DNA from: Xenopus tropicalis
Lineage: Eukaryota; Chordata; Amphibia; Anura; Pipidae
Reading direction: 5' to 3'
NCBI RefSeq assembly: GCF_000004195.4
Contig: NC_030681.2
Span: 89,721,681 to 89,785,680 of the forward strand
DNA length: 64,000 nt
The notes below the pieces were generated by a model, which was not told the origin of the DNA, did no database searches, and saw only the letters and a list, made by a program, of their open reading frames with translations. Positions 35,690-46,900 of this stretch are shown here, piece after piece. Positions within the stretch are counted from its first letter, which is position 1; each line of letters begins with the position of its first letter. The translations under genes and the position numbers were made by a program.

Positions 35690-36616
35690 ATGGATATTTC
35701 TAATATATGACTGTATGAAGATCTTTCTACCCAGAAACAACAACTTCTTCAAGCATTTTCATATTTTTCACTCTGTTCTTTAAGGTTGCTGTTCCCTTTG
35801 CAGTCAGAAGACCAGGGGTGTTTTTTTAAACAAGAAAATAGGATAAATATCACACAATTGATTTAATGAATTACAGCTGGTTACAGATGGAAATGAGAAA
35901 ACGGGACTTTGAATTTTGTAGAAAAGTGTTAGTAATCCATAATGAATAAAATATAGTGTGCTGTTTTAAAAAGTAAAGTAAAGCAAAGCTCCTTGTGTAT
36001 TTTTACCATAGTAAATCATTGGCTAAATTAGCAGTTTAACAATAATCTACTGGCTGCCAGCTCACCTTCTGTGTGCCATATGATAGGGCTATAGGACTCT
36101 GTAGACTGTTTTTGTATGACTGTATTTTAATGCAATACTATTCTCAAATAAAAAGAAAAGCAACTAATGTATCAGATTGTAACAATTTAGAAAGTCAGCA
36201 ACCATGTTTACTGAGCTGTAGAGTACAATGAAACCCAAACAGTAAAAACTTACTATGGAAAATAACCAATCTTTGCTGCATTTAACAATGAAATCTGGGC
36301 AAGTGAATGCAATTTTTTCTACATGGGCCCATATAGGAGCAGTCAACCCTGCAAGTGATGCGAGGTCTGGCCTGAAAGCTGCAGCACACAGAAATTTTTA
36401 TTTGTGCCCTGCGACTGGTCTTCATATAACTAGTCTTTTTGTTTATGCGTAAGATTTTGTACATTGGAATTATTACATTGGAGGCAGTCCCTCCAGAATT
36501 GTATTGTTTTTGCTGAATAAGTTACTTAGCACCTGTATTTAAGAGAAAGTATGCAGACACAGGCGGCTGTGAAAAGTACTGAAAATCTCTGTGTAAATTA
36601 TTTTTTCGTACAGTTA

Positions 36617-36914
36617 GGGGGAGACTTACTAATCCATGAATCCGAATCCCGAAAGGGAAAAAATCGGATTGGAAACTAAAATTTAGTGACTTTTTCGTCG
36701 CCATCACGATTTTTTTGTATTTGTCGCGACTTTTTCGTCTCCGTCGTAACTTTATCGTATTTTGTGCGACTATTTCGTCGCCGTCGCAATTTTTTCTAAT
36801 TGAGCGATTGTAAACAGTCGCGACGGCGACGAAAAAGTAATAAAAATACAGATCATTACAAAAAAAACGCATTTGGACGCCTTCGGACCGTGCGTGGATT
36901 AGTAAATCTCCCCC
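36617..36914. mobile_element. MITE with GGGGGAGAYTTACTAATCC ends, Harbinger-like
   Basis: Left end gggggagacttactaatcca and right end ggattagtaaatctccccc are inverted repeats, flanked by a 3-bp TTA on each side, the TWA target pattern of PIF/Harbinger elements. The interior is dominated by GACTTTTTCGTCGCCGTCGC-type motifs in both orientations. No protein is encoded. Confidence 0.8.
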
Positions 36915-36918
36915 TTAA

Positions 36919-36984
36919 TGTATGGAGATCCAAATTACAGACAGTTGCCTTATTCACAAAATCCAAGCATTCTCCATACCTGTA
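36919..36984. mobile_element. MITE family A, terminal scrap
   Basis: tatggagatccaaattacag ... ccaagcattctccatacctgta is the last 65 bp of a family A element, directly abutting the Harbinger-like MITE. Confidence 0.65.
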
Positions 36985-37554
36985 TTTAAAAATGATATAT
37001 TTTGTGAACTGCACCTTTAAGGCTAATGCCATGTTTTTATGCTTATGACGGCTACATGTTGCCTGCACCCAACCGTTTTTTCGCTTGCCGAAAATATCTG
37101 CCCTGCGCCTTGTCTGACATTAGCCTTATACACTCCCACTTTCATTAACAAAACAGAATATTTAATAATTTACAGTCCTGACTTCGCTGGAGATTGTAAT
37201 CTATTTTTCTTACCAATTCAGAGGCATTTTCATGAGAATTAAGTTACTTTGGAAACCCACTGAAACTCACACAGCGTCTTTGAAGGAAGGGGACCCAAGG
37301 AACATGCATTGCAAGGCATTGTGCCACACCTGGATTTTCCTTAGACTGTTCTGATATATTTATAGTATGATATAGTTATAAATCTAATAATTGAAATCTA
37401 CCACTGTATCATAACTTGTGTTAAACCCTGCATTTGTCAATTTTTCTTTATTCCCTTGTTTCTTTATGCGTTTAAGTTTTCTCTTTATGTAAGTAAAATT
37501 TTTGATCAAGAAAAAAAAAAAACTTAACATTTGATTTTTTTTTCTCTTTTCCAG

Positions 37555-37926
37555 AAATGAGAATTGACATGAGCACTAGAAACACATACTCTAGAAATGA
37601 AGAGAGCAACGAGCATTTTAGGAGGAGCCCAGAACCTCCAAGAGAAACAAGCAGCACACAAACTTACATTGCTAAAAAAGGAACACACAGCAAAATGAAG
37701 GAAAATGAAGATCTTGACACAGGAATTAGCAGAAGAACATCAAGTAGCCATGATCTTGACCAAAGCAGGAGCTCAGATTGTGATAAAAACAGTGATTCAT
37801 ATTATTCTGATGATTATGATGCAACATATGGGTCTGACCGGTCACAAACACCAAGCACTACAAGATCTCCTCATACCAAAAAAGTGGTCCATAAAATAGG
37901 ATCAGTTACACCTTTAAAAAACCAAG
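37555..37926 (+). CDS. LCA5: LCA5 coding exon 1 (start codon exon)
   Basis: Acceptor tctcttttccag, then AA and ATG at 37557; donor GTAAGC after CAAG, phase 1. Encodes [20 protein letters not shown] through a Ser/Asp-rich region ([25 protein letters not shown]) to [12 protein letters not shown] second ATG four codons on (37569) is an alternative start. It has little similarity to the mammalian N-terminus, which is usual for this protein. Exon status is inferred from splice sites and position. Confidence 0.85.
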
Positions 37927-40900
37927 GTAAGCATATAAATATTTTAAAATATTATATTCACTTGTGTATTGCATTCTATTTTCAGAAATTGGGGTGGATT
38001 TACAAACATGTAGTGCAGTTGCCAACAGCAACCAATCAGCAATTCATTTTGAACAGTATTTCTAATAGATGGAAAATATAAGCAACTGCACTATATTTAT
38101 AAATACAGACTCTTAAAAATTCTCTATCTTTGTACTGCATACCGTCTTGCATATGTAAATAATTTGTTTTTTTATGCTATATATGTTTATGTTATGGTTT
38201 ATAAATTGCACGTACATATCCCAACATATATTTGATTATCATAAAATGAAACAAAAGGAATACATATGAAGCGGTCTCTGCAACTGTAATGATTTATTTG
38301 TGGTTATCATACAATGTAACTGGCACTCCTGGGCCTCTATAACAACGGTAGCCTGGTGCTCGATCCTCTAGGGTGATGGACTTCCCCCATACAATAAAGC
38401 AAGGAAACCAAGGTACCGGCAGATGCAAGGGAACTAGTGTTTATAGTGTCTTGGGGTGTGCCCATTCTTTTACACCTGATGAAGGGGCACACCCCCAAAA
38501 GTTGTGTTCTGTTTATGACACAATATACTAGTTCCCTTGCATCTGCCTTGGAGTGTGGGTACCTTGTTTTTTTTGGTTATAAAGACAACACATTATATGA
38601 ATGAACAAATGCTAATATTTGTTTTGTGTAGGCTGGGGTGTAACCTATCCTATATTGTATGCATATTTGATTTACAAAATTGGTTCATTTGGTCATACAC
38701 AGGTCTGACCAGTTGAAAACAGAATAGAAAATAAATTTAAATTGCCAAAATTTCAAAAAAAAGTCTTTTAGTACTGAGATTAACTGGATGTCTTTTCTAG
38801 GAATATTGTTTTCTGGGTGTAACCAAGCTAAAGGCTATAACTAAATATTTGGCCTTTTTCACTAATCGCCAATTAGATACCCCTTTAAGATTATCAAATA
38901 TTCTTCACTAAGGGAAAGGGTATAGTGGTACAGGTATAGAATCTATTATCCAGAATGTTTGGGACCTGGGATTTTATGGATAAGGGATCTTTTCATAATT
39001 TTGATCGTCATCAGTCTGCTAAATATTATTTTAACATTAAAGGAGAAGGAGAGGCTAATCAGTTAATCAGTTACCCAATAACCCCTGGCCAGTGCTCCCG
39101 TTAGGAGAAAACTGCACCGACCCAGGGTGAATGCTGATCACAGTTAACTTGCTAATGGTAAATTAAGGAGATTTTTTTGTTACATATACTGTAGTATAAA
39201 TACATATATCATAAATACTGCAGTGATGCGTCTTCCCCTTCTTCTCCCCCTCCATACATACAGCCTTTTATCAGTGTCTAGCTTTGTTTAATTACAGATG
39301 TCCTTCCAATAAGTTACAGTTAAGAATTTTTTTTTTTTTTGGAAATCACCCTCAAATATTCTACACTGAGCTACTAAAATCAGCTACTTTTTCAGGACTA
39401 TTAAACAGCAAAAAAATAGCCTGCCATAGACAATACTGAGAAATGCCTCTGCAAAAACACGTAAAGAAAATTATCAGTAAATGATCAGCATTGTATATTT
39501 TAGTAGCCAGGACAAGTAGCTGCCACTAGTATCTCCGTGTGTCTTCACCTTAAAGCCAGGGCCGCCATCAGGGGGGCACAGGGGGGACAGTTGTCCCGGG
39601 CCCAGACGATGGTTGCTTTAAAGGGGGCCCGGCTGTGATACAGTTTTTTAGCTCAGGCCCCCTTTAAAGAACTCCGGGCCCTGTCATTGGTTCATTGGTG
39701 GCCAGCGGGAAATTTGATCCGTCCGTACGCACGGGGCGCAACCTTATAAAATGTTCACAAGCAGCACGAAGCCGGCACATATCGAGAGGATGCAGGAGAA
39801 GGAAGTCACCGGTGGGGGAGCTGGATGCTGGAGGAAGCCGCAGGGGAGTCGGAGGAAGTAGCTGGGGTGGAGACTGGGGTGGAGGCTGGGGTGGAGGGTG
39901 GGGAGCCGGAGGAAGTCACTGGGGTTGGAGCTGGAGGATACTAGGGGGAGCCGCATCAGGATTCTGGTGGTAGCTGGGGGGAAGCCAGAGGATGCTTGGT
40001 GGGTGGGAGCTGGAGGATGCTGGGAAGTACTCTGGGGGGGGTGCTGGAGGTTTCTGGTGGGAGCTGGAGGATGCTTGGGGGGGTGGGAGCTGGAGGATGT
40101 TGGGAAGTACTCTGGGGGGGAGCTGGAGGTTTCTGGTGGAAGCTTAGGGAAAGCCGGAGGATGCTTGGGGGGGTGGGAGCTGGAGGATGCTGGGAAGTAC
40201 TCTGGGGGGGGAGCTGGAGGACTGGGGAGGGGGGGAGCTGGAGGACTGGGGAGGGGGGTAACTGGAGGATGCTGGGGGGCCCTGGCTACCAATGTTTTAG
40301 GGGGCCCTGGCTACCAATGTCTGTGTGTAGTTTGTACTGATGGGGAGGGGTCATTGGGGGGCAGGGTGTGGGAGGCCCGGAAAATTTTGTTGTGAGGGGC
40401 CTGTGATTTCTGATGGCGGCCCTGCCTAAAGCTCTAGTGTATTTCCTGCATTCTTCATATCTATGCTCACTCTAACCTGTAACAAGCTTCAAGGTACACG
40501 CAGATGAGAAAAACATGTATTCTTGACATAGATAACTAGCTAAATTTAACAACATTTTTTGTTGCTTCTTTTTTAGGTTTAAGAAAAGTTGGGTGCAAGT
40601 TTCCATTAAATAAAAAAGAAGGAAAATGGGGGATCCGCTCACAAAGCCTTAACAAGGAGTCTCCTTCAAAGGACATAGATCTTGTTACTAAAAGAGTCCT
40701 CTCCGCTAGACTATTGAAAATAAATGAGCTTCGAAATGAATTGACAGATCACCAGACTAAGTTGAAGGAGCTGCAAAACGAAAATAAAATTCTAAAAAGA
40801 TTGCAGTTTAGGCAAGAAAAGGCACTGACAAAGTTTGAGGACACAGAGAATGAAATCTCACAGCTTATATCCCGACACAACAATGAGATTCGAACACTTA

Positions 40901-43900
40901 GAGATCGCTTACGGAAATCCCAGGAGAGAGAACGAAATATGGAGAAGAGACTTAAGGATGCAGAAGAGGAGCTGTACAGGACAAACAACACCTTAAAGAA
41001 GTTGAAGCAGCTTTCTGAAAACAGAAACCTTGCTGAGCGTGAAGAGCTAACTAAAAAACTAGATATTATGGAAAGCAAACTGGATGAAAAGGAGAGAAGG
41101 GTCAAGGTATGTTTGGTAATACTGTGCATAAATACACTCAGAAGGAAGATTTTATATATATATAATATATACATTTGTTGATCATCTTCTGAGCTGCATT
41201 TTTATTGCCATATTTCTCCTAGAATGGCCTGTGACAAACAAAATCTATATTGTGCCATTGCGTGAAAAACCTAGCATGGTTAGGGAATCGGCCAAGTGAA
41301 AGTGCTGTTAGTCTTATATATGTAAAATATGCAATGGATTGGTGAGAGTTAAATCTTTGTCTCTTGGTATAGGTAAAGATGTGTGTGTTTATGTCTGTGT
41401 GTTTATATTTGAGCTGGTTCTCGTGATGTGTGTTTTCATTTATATACGCAGTGCTGTATAGCGTTACAATGTAGAAAAATACACACAGGGACGACAAGCA
41501 TTATAATAAATAACTATTAATATTAACATAACATGATTTAACTTGATGTAAGTGCCATTTTGTAAAAGACAGTAGGAAGGAGGTCCCTGCCCCATAGATC
41601 TTACAATCTAAGTGTATATATAATATATAAATTATCCTGGTTTAGCCCACTGCATGGGTGCCCAAATGACGTTAAGAGTCACTCACTTATTGACAAATAA
41701 GTGGGTCTTTATGTGAGTGTCCAATTTTTCCAGAGCCAGGCCAGAATGTACATGCACCCAAGTAGCTCTTGTGCCCACTAACCTTCCCTCGGTTCTTGAA
41801 GCAGTTTACTACACCGCACCAACTACACCCCTATTGCTAACCAAACCTCTCTTCTTAACCCTCATCACAACAGCCACCTGGACACATGCTCACCTGCATC
41901 CCACTTCCCTCCCTCTTACTCAGGAAATTGAAGGAACAGAGCCTTTGCTGCATTGGCATTTGCCTCTTCTGCCTACCTCTAGTTCTGGCAGCAAATTTTA
42001 CTATTGTAGTAAATTTAATTTACCATTACATTTATGTGTATGATGTGGAGTCTGTAACATTTCTATAGAAACTGCTTATGGGCCTGTCTGCTTCTTTAGG
42101 ACCTAGAATGTTTGCTTTTAAGGGCTGCGGCACACGGGGAGATTAGTTGGCCCCAACAATTCTCCCTTGTCGTGGGCGACTAATCTCCCCGAAATGCCAT
42201 CCCATCGGCGAAAATGCAAATCGCCAGTGGGATGGCATATGCGGACGCCGCAATTTCCCGAAATCGCGGAAGTTTCCTCTCAAGGCAACTTCTGCGATTT
42301 CTGGAAATCGAGGTGCGCGTATGCCATCCCACCTGAAATCGGCCAATCGATCAGGCAGGTTTAAAAATGAGTTGGATCGGGGAGCTTAGGGGCCCATTCA
42401 TGAAATCTCATTTTTTCTAATTTATAGAACTTTTGGTTATGTCCATAATATTTTAGTTAAATTTCAACAACTTTTTCGTGGTTTTTGTTAACTTCCACAA
42501 ATAGGTCATAATTTTTGCAACGACTACAAACATTTCGGAATTCATTCAAGCTTTGGTATCGTTGCTATCTTTTGGCCAGGTTGGATCTGTAGAGTGCCAC
42601 TGAGTCATATGGAAGGCTTCCAAAATCATGCATTAAAGGTTTCAAAGCCAGAAACAGGTTTCATTCGGATCCAAAAATGTTGTGACTGTCGGATCGCAAC
42701 CACAATATTTTCGTACGACCGAGAAAATAATTTTCATTACATTTTCGAACTTCAGAAATGATCGTGGTTACTCCGAATTTTTTCCAGTCGTGCTTTTAAC
42801 CACCCAAAATTTGTGGTTTCATGATGGACCCCATAGTGTTGCACTTGACACTTTGAATTTATTACACTTGAATTACGCGCAAAAAGCCTGCCAAAAAATT
42901 TTGCATTATATTATCTTGTTTTGTTTTTTATGTTAGGTATGTAGAGCATTGCTGTAAACAAATCCGGTAATTATTTGAATGCTTTCTCATTTTAATCAGT
43001 TGATTTTGTGTCCCTTGATTTATTTGTTTTAGGACTTGGAAAAGAATTTAGAACTGACACAAAGCAGTTTTCAGAGGCAGTTGCTTTCAGAAAAGAAGAA
43101 AGCTCACGATGCACAAGAAGAAAATAAGACATTCCAAGAAGAGCTCCAAAGGCTTACGCAAAAACTAAAGGTGAATGTTACTAAACAATAACAAGTAATG
43201 AACCTCTGTTTAAAATGTAGTTAATATGTGTAATCTTTAAAAACTAGATTTTTTAAGGGAAATGCGATTTTCCAGTAAAAAGCAATGTTAGAGGCAAAGA
43301 GGAGTGCTTGTGAGTGGGGGTGGTCAGAGTAAAGAGTATAGGAGTTTGCAAGGCTTGATGATAATGATAGATGAAAGTGAAGCCATAGAAGCCATAGTGG
43401 TATTGCAGTAGAGAAAGTAAAGTAAAGGGAAAACAGGAAAGTATGCAAAAGTGAAATGCAGTAGACGTTGAGTAAGGAAGAACAGAATAGATGTTAAGAT
43501 CGGTGGCAAAGGCAGAGCTTTTCTGTGAGTGAGCTTTTCTTTGAGCTCCCACAGATGGCTGGAAAGAGGTACACTTGGAAGTGCAGTTGTGAGTCATTTT
43601 TAAGCTGGCATTATGTCCCAACGGAGAATAGAAGTAAAGAACATTGCTGAAAAGAAGAGTGTAAGGAGAATGGAGACTCTAAAATACAGAAGAGAAGGGT
43701 AGCTTATGCAAAGAGGTGGGATAATAAGAAAAGCATGGAGAGAAGTGGACAGTAGAAGAGGATGGCTAGGGAAAAGAAAACAAATGGGTTATGGCAGAGA
43801 AGAATACAGGAGAGAGTTGGATGCTGGTGACAGGATTTAGAGCAGAATATATGATATGACACATATGATATAGTTAGATTGCTCATCTGAATTCCAGAAG

Positions 43901-46900
43901 GAAGGCTGATTAGGGATGCTAAAGATAAACAGGGAAATTAAACTGAAGTGAGAAAAGAAAGGAGGGGAAAAAGAAGGAATAAGAGGGGAACAGATAGTGA
44001 AAGAGAGAAGGAGAGGAGAGGGAAGCAAAGGGGAGAGAAAGAAGGAAAGAAAAAAATGAAAGGGAGAAAGTTTATGGTGCTTCAGAATAATTTGCACATA
44101 GAGAGAGGCAAAAGGAAGAGAGCAGTTCTGCACGTTGTTTTAGAAGCTTAAAATCCAATCGGTGAAACCTCTGTACACCCAAATCGACCAGATCTTAAGG
44201 AAGTTGGGGGATTTATTTAGCAAAAATGCTATTTTGTCCTCAAAGCACCTATTGCTATTTACTCTGGCTATCATGATGGTTTCCCTTTTAGCTCCCTTAG
44301 ATAAACCAATACTGGCTGCTTACTCTGACACTTCTGAATTAGTTAGAAGCATATTAGGTCATGTATGGATTCAAACAAACTGTCCAACTGATGGTTACCT
44401 AGTAAGGGCTCAATTGTACATAGGTTTCTAAAGGTTAGAAAATATCTTGACTGAGGACTAAATTGGGCTGTGGATGCAGTCCTCTTCCAACTCTTTTACA
44501 GGTTCTCTTTTGATCAAATTGTTGGAATGTGACCACACCATTAGATTAGCACAATATGGCCTTATATCACTGTGTTAAGTTAATTCTTTTCTCTTTATGC
44601 CACCTGTCATGAACACTCCACTCTCAGACACGCCTGACACAGGGACGGGGAACCAAGGGGTTACACTCAGTCACCTTTCACACAGGTTAGACTAACATCA
44701 AGCACCCCCAAACACACCACCGCCCAAATAACTATTCGCTGCCACCATCTATCATTAACAGGCGAAAGAAACCTAATACACAAATATATCACACAAGCTT
44801 TCTTACTGTAGTTAGGGTTAACTTTAAACTAATTCCACAAGCACACTAGCAGCCACAGGTTTAATATTACAGTCAAACCCACTCTCCTGCTAGCAATCAA
44901 CTGGTTAATGAGCCTTTACACAGAACTTGCCCTCTACTCAATACACATACAACTAAGCAGTTACTACATTTAGGCCCGAGCATTTATACAAGGTACGTGG
45001 GGATCTTTATAGAGCCAAAGGACAGAACTTATTCAATTTTATATTTAATATTACAAAGGTAAACCGTGCATTTGAAAAGGTTTTACAAAAAGAGACATAT
45101 ACATACAAACAAACAGTAAATAAAATAAAAGGAAATAAAACACAGAGAAAACCCTATATATGTTACCTAGTTATCTTTTGTGTCCTCCTGAGGCAAGAGT
45201 TTGCCTATCCCCCAACATAAGTTGAGACCTCCAGAATGAGCTAACTAGTACCTGGGTCTGTGCCCTTTTTATCCTCCTGCTGCGCCCCTCCCTCATTACT
45301 GTATTCATGAGGAGGGAGTGCCCAGGAGCTTGTCACATGACCTCCCCTGTAGAGAGCTGTACTTCTAATGCCAGTTTCTTGTCATATAATAATGGTACTT
45401 GCCAGTATCCAATATTATTATGAAAATAGGGGCTTGTTTTAACCCATATGTGGGTGATCAAAATTATACCAAAAATGAGGGGTGTCTCATGTCCCAGTCC
45501 AGAAACTATCCCTCCTAACTGGTGGGTATAGGCAGTCCCTGTTTGGTATCATTGGGAAGCCTGGGACCTCCTCATAAAACAGCCAGAGTTCCAGGAGCCT
45601 GGGGAAGGACAGGCTGCAACGCTGGCTGTCTCCTGCCCAGCCAGAGTTCCAGGAGCCTGGGGAAGGACGGGCTGCAGCAATGGCTGTCTCCTGCCCAGCC
45701 AGAGTTCCAGGAGCCCGGGGAAGGACGGGCTGCAGCGCTGGGTGTCTCATGCCCAGCCAGAGTTCCAGGAGCCTGGGGAAGGCAGGGGCTGCAGCGCTGG
45801 GTGTCTCATGCCCAGCCAGAGTTCCAGGAGCCTGTGGAAGGCAGGGGCCGCCGCAGCGCTGGTTGTCCCCTGCCCAGCCAGAGTTCCAGGAGCCTGATGA
45901 AGGTCAGGCAGCAGGGCTGGCTGTCTCCTGCAGCCCAGGGCCTCCTTGGGACGATGTGAACCTTAAAGCAAAGGAGATATGGATCCCTTTTTATAATCCA
46001 TATTTCTGTATGCTGTTCCCTCCTGCTGTTCTTCTAGGTCCACACTTGTCTTCTTTGATCAACAGATCAAAGAAACCAAAGGCCCCCATTGATTGTAAAT
46101 TGAAGGAAACAAAGTCATAGTAATAATGAAATTGTAAAACAACTAATGTTTTTTCAAATTAAAACAAGACCAGTTATTCTTTTTAGCAACACAAATCTCA
46201 GAATTTAAAGCAGGTTTTATAACCTACATTTAGGGTACCTACCTACCTAACTAATTTAATTTGGTTAATAACTGTTGAAATTCTCTGTGTTGTATAATCC
46301 ATGTTATTGATCCATGGTTTTTTGTTAGGAAAATTGCTTTCACAAAATTAGTTGCCATCGCTCCCCTGTGTACAGTATTATTATACACAGCTTATTATAC
46401 AGCTTATTATATTTCCATGTATCTTTTAATACAGGAAAAGGAACGGGAGCTTCATGCAAAAAATATATATGCTTATCGCTTGTCAAAGCCGTTGCCAAAG
46501 AATAACACAGAAATTACACCAAGAAGGAAAGGTAATTATCACCTTAGATCATAGTGCACCCTGTGTTACTTAAAGGAGAATGCAAGTCAAAATGTAAAAA
46601 GCATACTGCCCAATAGTCCTCCTATTGTTTAGTAAAAACGCCACACTTTTGGCTCACCTAATGAAATATTTACTCAGTCACACTTACTTCACATTTTCTA
46701 GAACAGGCAGCCATCTCTAAAAAGGTATTCTCCCTTCCTTTCCCTCCTTGCTTCATACTGCACATGTGTTTCATTCCCTCCCCCCCTCCCCTCTGCCAGA
46801 TCCGCTTCTGATTGGCTGGTGGGCATGTGTAGCTCAGAACAGGAGACAGGATCAAGTTACACACATGCTCAGAGAATAGGAAGGCTGCCGCTGGCACCTA

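Larger units (their letters stand above)
32886..37554 (+). other. Region upstream of the first LCA5 coding exon
   Basis: No coding exon seen. If the duplicated exon at 32790-32832 or another upstream exon is the 5' UTR exon of LCA5, this is a 5' intron ending in the polypyrimidine tract and CAG at 37530-37554. It contains the tandem repeat at 34222-34309, MITE family A at 35386-35689, a TWA-flanked MITE at 36617-36914 and a family A scrap at 36919-36984. About 34860-35340 includes a palindromic tctcaagctagcttgaga and is otherwise unassigned. Confidence 0.55.
37927..40576 (+). other. LCA5: LCA5 intron 1 (between coding exons 1 and 2)
   Basis: Contains an inverted pair at about 38395-38440 and 38520-38570 (gatgcaagggaactagt / actagttcccttgcatc) around gatgaaggggcacaccccca, a MITE family A fragment (38931-39040), a T2-like scrap (39037-39133) and the TIR element with a G-rich minisatellite (39557-40424). 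No other coding sequence is supported. Confidence 0.8.
41107..43032 (+). other. LCA5: LCA5 intron 2
   Basis: Holds an L2-like minus-strand fragment (about 41445-41616), a decayed copy of the cacacgggGAGATTAGT palindromic family (42121-42380) and a second MITE (42389-42832). The open frame at 41717-42043 has no recognised domain. Confidence 0.8.
43171..46434 (+). other. LCA5: LCA5 intron 3
   Basis: Contains a purine-rich tract (43250-44130) and a 58-bp minisatellite (45580-45935). 44590-45520 looks repeat-derived (tgtcatgaacactccactct; tttttatcctcctgctgcgcccctccc), possibly a diverged LTR, but I could not define ends or any coding region. No other gene seen. Confidence 0.7.

Noticed and set aside
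39744..40395. Overlapping open frames on both strands with Pro/Ser- or Gly/Trp-rich translations
   Set aside because: They run through the G-rich minisatellite inside a TIR element; the open frames follow from repeat composition and show no family resemblance or splice context.
41717..42043. 108-codon open frame in LCA5 intron 2
   Set aside because: Composition is that of ordinary intron; no domain, no splice consensus in the right place.
43837..44151. Open frames on both strands with Lys/Glu/Arg- or Ser/Phe/Pro-rich translations
   Set aside because: Produced by the purine-rich tract in an LCA5 intron.
44590..45520. Solo LTR candidate
   Set aside because: A TGTCATGAAC start and GC-rich stretch hint at an LTR, but no matching end, target duplication or internal region could be defined.
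45487..46120. Open frames of 87-146 codons with repetitive peptides
   Set aside because: They are translations of the 58-bp minisatellite in different frames, inside an LCA5 intron.
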